From Rhizomonospora bruguierae (lineage in GTDB: Bacteria > Actinomycetota > Actinomycetes > Mycobacteriales > Micromonosporaceae): a stretch of DNA of 64,000 nucleotides. The stretch lies in the NCBI RefSeq assembly GCF_018397995.1, contig NZ_BBQH01000017.1, positions 1 through 64,000 of the forward strand, written 5' to 3'. The notes below the pieces were generated by a model, which worked only from the letters and a program-made list of their open reading frames with translations, was not told where the DNA came from and ran no database searches. How positions within the stretch are numbered: position 1 is the stretch's first letter; the number at the start of each line of letters is the position of its first letter. Below are positions 8,431 through 16,884 of the stretch, in pieces. The position numbers and the translations under genes were made by a program.

Positions 8431-9521
8431 TCGGCCTCCTCGGTGCCTCCGGCGCCGTCGGCGCGCACGCCGCCCGGCTGCTGTCCCGGCACGGTGCCGA
8501 CCTGCGCCTCGGCGGCCGCCGGCCCGAGACCGTGGCGCCGGTCGCCGGCGAGCTGCCGGGCGGTGTCGAGGTGGTACGGGTCGACGCCACGCGGGAGGCG
8601 TCGCTCGCCGCGTTCGCCCGCGGCTGTACCGTCGTCGCCAACTGCGCCGGACCGGCACAGCACCTGGCCGAAGCGGCGGCGCGGACCGTGTGGCGGGCCG
8701 GTGCGCACTACGTGGATGCCGGCGGCGACGCCGCCACCGCCGAGCGCGTCGCCCAGGGCGGCGCGGCGGGCGACGATCGGCGGGCCGTGTTCGCCGCCGG
8801 GGCGTGGCCGGGGCTGTCCGGGCTCTTCCCGCGGTGGCTCGCCGCCCGGGAGTTCGCCACGGTCCACACCCTGACCGCCTACATCGGAGTACGGGACAGG
8901 TTCACCGCCACCGCGGCTGCGGACTACCTGGACGGCGCGCTCGATGGCGCGAGCGAACCCCTCGCCGCGTGGCGGCAGGGTCCACGGTCGCGGGTGCTCA
9001 CCCGACAGATCGACGAGGCGCTGCCGTTCTTCCCCGAGGGCGTGTCCGCTTTCCCGTACCTCGACCACGAAGGGGTACAGGTGGCGCGGGCGCTCGGGTT
9101 GACCCGCGCGGACTGGTACAGCGTCCTGCCGGGCACGTGGGGTGTGGCGCTCGACCGCGCACGCACCCGACCGCGTGCCGACGCGGTCGCGGACCTGTGC
9201 CGTGCATCCGAAGTGGACGCCGCGGGCCATCCGGCGTCCACGACCCTGCTGACCCAGCTCGACGGCGAGGTCGACGGCGTCGCCCGGACCCGGACCGGAC
9301 TGGTGCAGGGGCCCGGCGTGTCGGAGTTGACCGGGGCGGTCACCGCGGTGTCCGCGTTGGCCGTTCACGACGGCACGGTGGCACCGGGAACGGCCTGTGC
9401 CGCCACCGCGCTCGACCCCCTCGCGACCCTGACGTGGCTGCTCGCGGCCGGCGTGTGCCGGGTGACGGTCCTGGCGACCTCGATAGAGGCGCTTCGCACA
9501 GTCGAGGCGGGTGCCCTGTGA
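8427..9521 (+). CDS. Saccharopine-dehydrogenase-like NAD(P)-binding reductase
   Basis: A protein of 364 residues that starts with a nucleotide-binding loop (IGLLGASGAVGAHAARLL) and continues LSRHGADLRLGGRRPE. This is the N-terminal pattern of the saccharopine dehydrogenase / trans-acting enoyl reductase family. GTG start overlaps the NRPS 1 stop by 4 bases (GTGA), so translation is coupled. It stands directly before a second reductase of the Irp3/PchG type. Its role is uncertain: it may reduce an intermediate or form a C-N bond, as opine-type dehydrogenases do. The family call is fair; the reaction is not known. Confidence 0.7.
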   Translation: MIGLLGASGAVGAHAARLLSRHGADLRLGGRRPETVAPVAGELPGGVEVVRVDATREASLAAFARGCTVVANCAGPAQHLAEAAARTVWRAGAHYVDAGGDAATAERVAQGGAAGDDRRAVFAAGAWPGLSGLFPRWLAAREFATVHTLTAYIGVRDRFTATAAADYLDGALDGASEPLAAWRQGPRSRVLTRQIDEALPFFPEGVSAFPYLDHEGVQVARALGLTRADWYSVLPGTWGVALDRARTRPRADAVADLCRASEVDAAGHPASTTLLTQLDGEVDGVARTRTGLVQGPGVSELTGAVTAVSALAVHDGTVAPGTACAATALDPLATLTWLLAAGVCRVTVLATSIEALRTVEAGAL

Positions 9522-10618
9522 GCAGGCAAGGGCGCCGCTTGCGCGTCGTCGTCTGCGGCACCACATTCGGGCAGTTCTACCTGGCCGCCCTCGCGGAACT
9601 CCGCGCCGACTTCGAGCTGGTCGGCATCCTCAGCCGCGGCAGCGCCCAGTCCGCGGCCTGCGCCGAACGCGCGGGCGTCCCGCTGTTCACCGACCCCGCC
9701 CGGCTGCGTGGCCGGGCCGACGTCGCCTGCGTCGTGATCCGCTCCGGCGTGACCGGCGGTGCCGGCAGCGACCTGGCACGTGAGCTGCTCGCCCTGGGCA
9801 TCCACGTGCTGCAGGAGCAGCCGGTCCACCACGACGACGTCGCCGGCTGCGTCCAGGCCGCGCGGCGGCACGGCGTGGTCTACCTGCTCGGAGACCTGTA
9901 CGTGCACCTGCCACCGGTGCGCCGGTTCGTGGCCGCCGCCCGAGAGCTGCTCGCCCGGCGGCCGGCCCGCCATGTCGACGCGCGATGCGCGATCCAGGTG
10001 GCCTTTCCCCTGGTCCACATCCTCGGCGAGGCGCTGGGCGCGATCCGACCCTGGGGGCTCACCGCCGCTCCCGAGCCCGCCGGCCCGGCCCGGGTACTGA
10101 CCGGACACGTCGGGGCCACCCCGTTGACCGCGATCGTGCATCACGAGATCGATCCCGACGACCCGGACAACCACCTTCCGCTGCTGCAGCAGATCTCGAT
10201 CAGCACGGACGCCGGTCGCCTCTGCCTGACCGACACCCACGGACCCGTGACGTGGGCACCACGACTGCACATCCCGGACCCGGTGACGACCGCCTTCGAC
10301 TTCGACGACGAGGCGGCCGCGTTCCTCGCCGAACCCAGCCTCGTCCAACTCGACCCGTCGCCGCCCAGCTACCGCGAGATCCTGACCCGGTGGTGGCCCG
10401 CGGCGATCGGCGCGGATCTGCTCGCGCTCCGGGACCGGGTCCTCGCCGGCCGGGGCAGCCCCGCGTCCGAGCAGTACCACCTGACGCTGTGCCGGCTCTG
10501 GCAGGAGACCACCACCGCCCTGGGCTACCCGGCGTTGCGTCCGGCCCAGACCCATCAACCGCTGCCCGCGACCGAACTCGTCACGGCCACGGCGGCGGCC
10601 GCGATCGACCCGAGGTGA
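9518..10618 (+). CDS. Thiazolinyl imine reductase (PchG/Irp3-like)
   Basis: 366 residues, Gfo/Idh-type NADPH-binding N-terminus (LRVVVCGTTFGQFYLAAL), then HVLQEQPVHHDDV with the EQP replacing the EKP of sugar dehydrogenases, as in Irp3/PchG. This family reduces one carrier-bound thiazoline to thiazolidine in trans during yersiniabactin and pyochelin assembly. The 4-base overlap with the preceding gene and its position between the two NRPS genes agree with that job. Reduction of ring two would supply the secondary amine for N-methylation by NRPS 2. Confidence 0.88.
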   Translation: MSRQGRRLRVVVCGTTFGQFYLAALAELRADFELVGILSRGSAQSAACAERAGVPLFTDPARLRGRADVACVVIRSGVTGGAGSDLARELLALGIHVLQEQPVHHDDVAGCVQAARRHGVVYLLGDLYVHLPPVRRFVAAARELLARRPARHVDARCAIQVAFPLVHILGEALGAIRPWGLTAAPEPAGPARVLTGHVGATPLTAIVHHEIDPDDPDNHLPLLQQISISTDAGRLCLTDTHGPVTWAPRLHIPDPVTTAFDFDDEAAAFLAEPSLVQLDPSPPSYREILTRWWPAAIGADLLALRDRVLAGRGSPASEQYHLTLCRLWQETTTALGYPALRPAQTHQPLPATELVTATAAAAIDPR

Positions 10619-10630
10619 ACGGAGCGTTCC

Positions 10631-11341
10631 GTGCTCAGATGCAGCCATGTCATATGCAAGGTCGACGACGTCCGGTCCCTGGTCCGCGACTACGAGGATC
10701 TCGGGTTCACCATGGAGTGGGGCTCGGCTCCCGAACGCGCCCGCAACGCCTTCATCCGCTTCGCCGACGGTCCGTTCCTGGAGTTCTTCGAGCTGACGGC
10801 GGCCGCCCGGCGGTGGCGCCGACCCGTCGGGCTCCTGTTCGGCGCCGCGGCCGGTGATCGGCTCGCCCACTGGGCGCAACCCGGGCAGGGCTGTCGCGAC
10901 CTCGCCCTGGAGACCGAGGCCACGAGCCTCGCCGACACGCGGGCCGCACTGCGGTCCGCGGGTGTGGACACCTCGCGGGTGATCAAGGGGAGACGGACCC
11001 GACCGGACGGCCGGGCCGTGCGCTACGAGTACCTCGCGACCCGCCCCGCCGGCATGCCCCTGGTGGTGTCGGCCTACGACCCGCCGCAGCGGCCGGCCAG
11101 CATCGTGCACCCCAACGGCGCGCGCGGCATCGGCCGGGTGCGCTTCGCGGTGGCCGATGCCGCGCGACCGGCGATGGCTATCCTCATCGACAACGATCCA
11201 TACCTGACCGTCGTCCCGGCCGCCACCACCGAGGTGCTCGGCGTGGAACTGGCGGGACTTCGGACCGACCTCGACCCGGCGAAACTGCACGGCGCCGTGC
11301 TGAGTCCCGCCACCACCTCGAAGCGGGAGGGCACCTCGTGA
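10631..11341 (+). CDS. VOC-superfamily (glyoxalase-like) protein
   Basis: 236 residues starting with a betaalphabetabetabeta-type opening (LRCSHVICKVDDVRSLVRDYEDLGFTM shape) and continuing FIRFADGPFLEFFEL. This matches the glyoxalase-like Glyoxalase_3 group of VOC proteins. The second half has poorer metal-ligand conservation. GTG start; its stop overlaps the NRPS 2 start (GTGA). A role in the metallophore pathway is implied by context only: possible isomerase, hydrolase, or metallophore-binding/immunity protein. Confidence 0.65.
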   Translation: MLRCSHVICKVDDVRSLVRDYEDLGFTMEWGSAPERARNAFIRFADGPFLEFFELTAAARRWRRPVGLLFGAAAGDRLAHWAQPGQGCRDLALETEATSLADTRAALRSAGVDTSRVIKGRRTRPDGRAVRYEYLATRPAGMPLVVSAYDPPQRPASIVHPNGARGIGRVRFAVADAARPAMAILIDNDPYLTVVPAATTEVLGVELAGLRTDLDPAKLHGAVLSPATTSKREGTS

Positions 11342-14300
11342 CGAACATCCTCAGCGCGGACGAACTCATCGCCGACCTGCGCCGAACCGGCGTACAGCTG
11401 TGGGAGGAGGCGGGCCGGATCCGGTACCGGGCGCCGAAGGGTGTGCTGACCCCGGACCGCCTGGACGCGCTGCGCGCCAACAGGGACGCCGTGATCGCGT
11501 CGCTGCGCGACGCGGACCCGCCCGTGGTGCTGCGTCCCGACCCTGACGCCAGGTACGACCCGTTCCCGTTGACCGACGTGCAGGCCGCCTATCTCCTCGG
11601 GCGAGGGCAGGTCTTCGAGTACGGCGGGGTGGGGTGCCACGTCTACCTGGAGATCACCTATCCCCGCCTCGATGCCGGCCGGGCGGAGACCGCCTGGAAC
11701 CGGCTCGTGGAGCGGCACGACATGCTGCGGGTCGTCATCGAACCCGAGGGATACCAACGGGTACTGCCCACCGTCGCTCACCTGGTGCTGCCGGAGCTCG
11801 ACCTGCGCGGGCTGGACGACGCACGGGCGCGGGCGGAACTGGCCGCGGTCCGGGCCGAGCTGGACCACGCGATGCACGACACCACGACCTGGCCCGTCTT
11901 CGCGCTGCGCCTGACCCAGACCGCGGCGCACACCGTGCTGCACCTGTCCATGGACTTCCTGGTCGCCGACTGGACCAGCATCTGGCTGCTGCTGGGCGAG
12001 TTCGAGGCGTGCTACGCCGAGCCGGCCCGCGAACTGCCCCCGCTGGAGATCACCTTCCGCGACCACGTGATCGCCGAGCGCGGACTGCGGGAGTCCAGCC
12101 GCGGCCAGCGGCACCGGGACTACTGGTGGTCGCGACTGGACGACCTGCCCGCCGCCCCCGAACTGCCGGTGCTCGCACCGCCGTCCCCGGCGCGGTTCGC
12201 ACGCCGGTCACTGCGGCTGGACACCTCGGCGTGGGAGCGGTTGAAGCGACGCACCGTCGACCACGGCCTCACGCCGTCGGTCGTCGTGCTGGCCGCCTAC
12301 GCCGCCGTGATCCAGCGCTGGTGCGGGATGCCCCGGTTCACCCTCAACCTCACGGTGCTGAACCGCCAGCCGGTGCACCCCCAGCTCGGCCAGGTGGTCG
12401 GCGACTTCACCTCGGTCGACCTGCTGGCCATCGAGTGGGCGCACGCCGATACCTTCGCGGCGCGAGCCGCCGTCATCGGCGCGCAGCTGTTCGAGGATCT
12501 CGATCATTCGCTGTGCAGCGGCATCGAGGTGATGCGCGAGCTGGCGCGCCGGCGTGGGCGCGACGCCGCACTGATGCCGATCGTGTTCACCAGCGCGATC
12601 GGGCTCGGTGACTCCGCCGAGAGTGAACGGTCGACGCCCCCGCCCGGCGGCGCCAGCGTCACCCAGACTCCCCAGGTGTTCATCGACTGCCAGACCATGG
12701 ACGACGCCGAGGGTCTCCTCGTGAACTGGGACGTCCGGCAGGGCGTGTTCCCCACGGGGGTTACCGACGACATGTTCGCCGCCTTCGAGGCGCTGCTGCG
12801 CGAGCTGGCCGGCAGCGACACGCCCTGGCAGGCCGACGAGGTGGTCGCCCTGCCCCGCTGGCAGAGCGCCGAGCGCCGAGCGGTCAACGACACCGCGGCG
12901 CCGCTGCCGTCCACCCTGCTGCACGAGGAGATCTTCGCCCAGGCGGCTCGCACACCGCAGCTCCCGGCCGTGATCGACCCATGGCGAACGGTGGGCTACG
13001 GCGAGCTGGCCGGGTGGGCCGCGGGGGTGGCACGGGCACTCCGGGCGGCGGACTGCGGCGCGGGCCACCCGGTCGCGATCGTCATGGACAAGGGCGTCGA
13101 ACAGGTCGCCGCGGTGCTTGGTGTCCTGCTGGCCGGCGCGGTCTTCGTCCCCGTCGACGCGGTTCAGCCGCCGGTGCGGCGCCGGGCGATGATCGCTGAC
13201 GCCGGCGCGCGGCACGTCCTCACCCAGTCGTGGCTGTCCACCGGCACCGACTGGCCGGCCGGGGCACGGGTGATCCAGGTGGACACCCTGGAACCCTCGG
13301 CGGTGACGCCGGGCCCCCGGCGCGACCCCGACGACCCCGCCTACGTGATCTACACCTCGGGCTCCACCGGCCGCCCGAAAGGCGTGGTGATCAGCCATCG
13401 GGCCGCGGCCAACACCGTCGGCGACATCAACCGACGCTTCTCGATCACCGCGGCCGATCGGGTGCTCGGCGTCTCCAACCTCGGCTTCGATCTGTCGATC
13501 TACGACATCTTCGGGCCACTGTCGGTCGGCGGCGCCCTGGTCTACCCACAGGCCGCCCGCCGAGCCGACCCGTCGCACTGGGCCGCGCTGATCGCGGAGC
13601 ACGAGGTGACGGTGTGGAACTCGGTTCCCGCCCTCATGCAGATGCTGACCAGCTACCTGCGGTCCGGCCCGGCCGCCGTGCCGGCGTCGCTGCGCCTGGC
13701 GCTGTTGTCCGGGGACTGGATCCCCGTCGCGCTCCCCGACGAGATCGCCATCATCCCCGGCGTGCGGGTCGTCAGCCTCGGGGGCGCCACCGAGGCCGCG
13801 ATCTGGTCGATCCACCACCCGATCACCGGCCGTGACCCGGCGTGGCCCAGCGTCCCCTACGGCGTACCCCTGGCCAACCAGGGCTTCCGCGTGCTCGATC
13901 CGTCGTATCGGGACTGCCCCGTGTGGGTCGCGGGGGAGTTGTTCATCACCGGAGCGGGTCTCGCCCAGGGCTACCTCGGCGACCCGGAGACGACCGCGGC
14001 CCGGTTCGTCACCCACCCGCGGGACGGGGAGCGGCTCTACCGCACGGGTGACCGAGGCCGCTACCGACCGGGCGGGGAGATCGAGTTCCTGGGCCGGGAG
14101 GACACCCAGGTCAAGATCCGGGGCCACCGCGTCGAACTCGGGGAGGTCGAGGCCGCCCTCTGCGAGCACCCGGCCGTGACGGCCGCCTGCGTGGTCGTCG
14201 ACGGGCAGCCCGGCGGCCCGCGCGCGCTGTTCGGCGTGGTCGAGCCAGCCCGGCGCGCCCCCGTCGTCGACCGGGGCCGGGCCGGACAGATTGCGTCGCT

Positions 14301-16821
14301 GGTGCACTTCGCGACCGGGGCCCTCGTCGCCGGTGTCGATCGCGCGGAGGTGGACACCTACGTCGCCCGCCTCGACGACGCCGTCCTGTCGGCCATGACC
14401 CTGGCGCTGCGCCGGCTCGGCTTCTTCCCCACCACGGACGCGACCCACGACGGCGACGACATCGCGGCCGCGGTCGACCCGCGCCACCGCTGGTTGCTGG
14501 GACGCTGGCTCGCGGTGCTCGCCGACGCCGGCCACCTCACGGCGTCGGACGACGCAAAGCGGTTCGCCCTCAATACGCCCGTCGACGAGGAAACCGTCGC
14601 CCGCACCTGGCAGGCCACCGAGGCCGCCGCCACCGGCCTGGGCCTGGCGGGGTTCCTGCGGTACCTGCGGGGCAACACCGAGGTCCTGCCCGCGCTGCTC
14701 GTCGGCGAGCAGGATCCGGTCGCCCTGCTCCTGCCCGGCGGGCAGACCGAGGTCGCTGACGCGTTGTACCGGGACAACCTCATGGTCCGCTACCTCAACC
14801 GGGGCGTGCGCACCATCGTGGAGCGCATCGCGACCGAGTCGGCCGGGGCCTTCGGTCTGCGGGTGCTCGAGGTGGGCGCGGGTACCGGAGCCACCACGGA
14901 GCCCGTGCTCGAGGCGCTGGGTGGCACCGACGTCGACTATCTGTTCACCGACGTGTCACGGTTCTTCCTGCCTGCGGCGCGGGCCCGCTTCGGGGCCCAC
15001 CCCGGGGTCCGGTTCGGCGTGGTCGACATCGACCTCGACATGCGGGCACAGGGACTGGCGCCGAACTCGTTCGACGTGGTGCTCGCCGCCGGCGTGCTGG
15101 AGAATTCCCGCGATCCGGGCGCGGCCCTGCGCCGCCTCGGTGACCTGGTCACGCCCGGCGGCTGGATGGTGCTCACCGAGCCGACCCGCGAGCACCCGTG
15201 GATCCTCGCCTCCCAGGCGTTCATGATGACGCCCCCGGAGGACGCCGCACGCCGGTCCGGAGCGTCCTACCTCGACCGCGACCAGTGGCTGGCCCTGCTC
15301 GCGGAGGCGGGCGCGGTGGAGACGGTGTGCCTGCCCGACGACGAGCACGTCCTCGCGCCGCACGGACTGCACCTGTTCGCGGCGCGCTTCAAGGCCGATC
15401 GGGTGCCGGTGCGGCCCGAGGACCTGCATCGGTTCCTCGTCGACCGCCTGCCCGAGCCGATGATCCCGCGCGGCATCCAGATCGTCGACCGGCTGCCCCT
15501 GTCGACCAACGGCAAGGTCGATCGGGCCGTGGTACAGGGCTGGCTGCCCACCGCGAACGCCGCCGAGACCGCCGACCCGGACGACGCGCCGGCCGACGAC
15601 CTCGAGACCGCCCTCGCCGCCATCTGGTCCGACGCGCTCGCCACCGGGCCGATCGGGCGGGTCGAGAACCTGGTCGACCGAGGGGCGGATTCCCTGATCA
15701 TGGCGCGGACCGTCGGGCGGCTGCGCGAGGAGATTCCGGCGGCCGCCGACACTCCGTTCGACACGCTGCTACGGCACCTGCTCAACTCGCCCACCATCGC
15801 CGACCTCGCCCGCTTCCTGCGCCAACGGGCCCGACCGGCGCCCGATCACGCCGATGCGGGCACCGGGTCACGACTGGACGCCTCCATCGCGAGCCTGGTC
15901 CGGTTCCGGGACACCCGTGACGGACCGGTCCGCGTGATGTTCCACGCCGGCATGGGCACCATGGAGTGCTTCCGGCCGTTGGCGGCGAGGCTGACCGCCC
16001 AGCACCTCGGCCCCGTGGTCGGGATCGTGATCGAGGATCCGGAGATGTACTGCGCGCTGGAGCCGAGCAACACCATCGAGCGCCTCGCCGACCACTACAC
16101 CGATCGGCTGCTCGCCGAGGGCTACGAGCGTTTCCAACTGATCGGCTACTGCGTGGGCGGCCTGTATGCCACCGAGGTGGCTCGGCGGCTGTTGGAGCGC
16201 GGCATCGACCTCGACGACCTGATCCTGGTGAGCAGCCACCCGGTCCTCGTCGACGTCGAGGAGGATCTCATGCTGGAGGCGCTGTTCATCCCGAATCTGG
16301 GACTCAGCATCGATCGGCTCGGGTTCGGCCCGGTCAGCTCCGATGCGGCGGGGCGGGCCTTCGCCCAGGCGATCGAACGGCACCACGGCCGGGTCCCGGT
16401 GGGAGCGCTGGGCGAGGTCGGCGGCGACCGGGACCTCGACGCGGTCGCCGCGCTCTTCCGGCGGCTCGGCGCGCATAGCCAGGAGGACCGGTTCACCCTG
16501 TACGCGAACGCGGCCTCGCGGCTGTCGGGAGAGTACACACCGCCGGAGATGGTGTCGGGGATGTTCCGGGTGCTGCGGCACAGCTTCCTGTCGACCCGCT
16601 TCCGCCCCGCGCCCTACACGGGCGACATCCGCTTCCTCCTTCCGCAGGCCACGTCCGGGTTCGCCCCCGGCATGGAGGACGCGACGATGTCGTTCTGGCG
16701 AGAGATCTGCCTCGGCGCCCTCGACGTCGTCGATATCGACGGTGACCACTTCACTTGCATCGAAGAACCCCTGGTCGCCGACGTCGCCGCGCACATCGCC
16801 CGACCGTTGCGTACCACCTAA
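11338..16821 (+). CDS. NRPS 2: docking-Cy-A(Cys)-MT-PCP-TE (PchF-like terminal synthetase)
   Basis: 1827 residues. A TubC-type N-terminal docking domain (about 1-58, ending ALRANRDAVIASL) precedes a cyclization domain (DFLVADWTS; D206, D211, S214). An adenylation domain follows (YTSGSTGRPKG near 673), with the same D-L-Y-N-L-S-L-I-W-K cysteine code as NRPS 1. An N-methyltransferase inserted before A10 (K1393) has an intact SAM motif VLEVGAGTG (1176-1184). The PCP motif is DRGADSLIM (Ser1452). The terminal thioesterase has GYCVGG with Cys1605 in place of the usual Ser. It is expected to add and cyclise a second Cys, N-methylate the reduced ring, and release a pyochelin/thiazostatin-like product. 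The thioesterase is long (about 300 residues). Confidence 0.93.
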   Translation: MTNILSADELIADLRRTGVQLWEEAGRIRYRAPKGVLTPDRLDALRANRDAVIASLRDADPPVVLRPDPDARYDPFPLTDVQAAYLLGRGQVFEYGGVGCHVYLEITYPRLDAGRAETAWNRLVERHDMLRVVIEPEGYQRVLPTVAHLVLPELDLRGLDDARARAELAAVRAELDHAMHDTTTWPVFALRLTQTAAHTVLHLSMDFLVADWTSIWLLLGEFEACYAEPARELPPLEITFRDHVIAERGLRESSRGQRHRDYWWSRLDDLPAAPELPVLAPPSPARFARRSLRLDTSAWERLKRRTVDHGLTPSVVVLAAYAAVIQRWCGMPRFTLNLTVLNRQPVHPQLGQVVGDFTSVDLLAIEWAHADTFAARAAVIGAQLFEDLDHSLCSGIEVMRELARRRGRDAALMPIVFTSAIGLGDSAESERSTPPPGGASVTQTPQVFIDCQTMDDAEGLLVNWDVRQGVFPTGVTDDMFAAFEALLRELAGSDTPWQADEVVALPRWQSAERRAVNDTAAPLPSTLLHEEIFAQAARTPQLPAVIDPWRTVGYGELAGWAAGVARALRAADCGAGHPVAIVMDKGVEQVAAVLGVLLAGAVFVPVDAVQPPVRRRAMIADAGARHVLTQSWLSTGTDWPAGARVIQVDTLEPSAVTPGPRRDPDDPAYVIYTSGSTGRPKGVVISHRAAANTVGDINRRFSITAADRVLGVSNLGFDLSIYDIFGPLSVGGALVYPQAARRADPSHWAALIAEHEVTVWNSVPALMQMLTSYLRSGPAAVPASLRLALLSGDWIPVALPDEIAIIPGVRVVSLGGATEAAIWSIHHPITGRDPAWPSVPYGVPLANQGFRVLDPSYRDCPVWVAGELFITGAGLAQGYLGDPETTAARFVTHPRDGERLYRTGDRGRYRPGGEIEFLGREDTQVKIRGHRVELGEVEAALCEHPAVTAACVVVDGQPGGPRALFGVVEPARRAPVVDRGRAGQIASLVHFATGALVAGVDRAEVDTYVARLDDAVLSAMTLALRRLGFFPTTDATHDGDDIAAAVDPRHRWLLGRWLAVLADAGHLTASDDAKRFALNTPVDEETVARTWQATEAAATGLGLAGFLRYLRGNTEVLPALLVGEQDPVALLLPGGQTEVADALYRDNLMVRYLNRGVRTIVERIATESAGAFGLRVLEVGAGTGATTEPVLEALGGTDVDYLFTDVSRFFLPAARARFGAHPGVRFGVVDIDLDMRAQGLAPNSFDVVLAAGVLENSRDPGAALRRLGDLVTPGGWMVLTEPTREHPWILASQAFMMTPPEDAARRSGASYLDRDQWLALLAEAGAVETVCLPDDEHVLAPHGLHLFAARFKADRVPVRPEDLHRFLVDRLPEPMIPRGIQIVDRLPLSTNGKVDRAVVQGWLPTANAAETADPDDAPADDLETALAAIWSDALATGPIGRVENLVDRGADSLIMARTVGRLREEIPAAADTPFDTLLRHLLNSPTIADLARFLRQRARPAPDHADAGTGSRLDASIASLVRFRDTRDGPVRVMFHAGMGTMECFRPLAARLTAQHLGPVVGIVIEDPEMYCALEPSNTIERLADHYTDRLLAEGYERFQLIGYCVGGLYATEVARRLLERGIDLDDLILVSSHPVLVDVEEDLMLEALFIPNLGLSIDRLGFGPVSSDAAGRAFAQAIERHHGRVPVGALGEVGGDRDLDAVAALFRRLGAHSQEDRFTLYANAASRLSGEYTPPEMVSGMFRVLRHSFLSTRFRPAPYTGDIRFLLPQATSGFAPGMEDATMSFWREICLGALDVVDIDGDHFTCIEEPLVADVAAHIARPLRTT

Positions 16822-16884
16822 CAGGGGCGCGACGACCACCGAACCCGGACCCGAAAACCCGACCCGAACCGGAGGAACCCTTCG

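Noticed and set aside
7947-16800. Long open frames on the minus strand opposite the NRPS genes
   Set aside because: They are Arg/Pro/Gly-rich shadows caused by high GC at third positions and have no motifs or ribosome sites.
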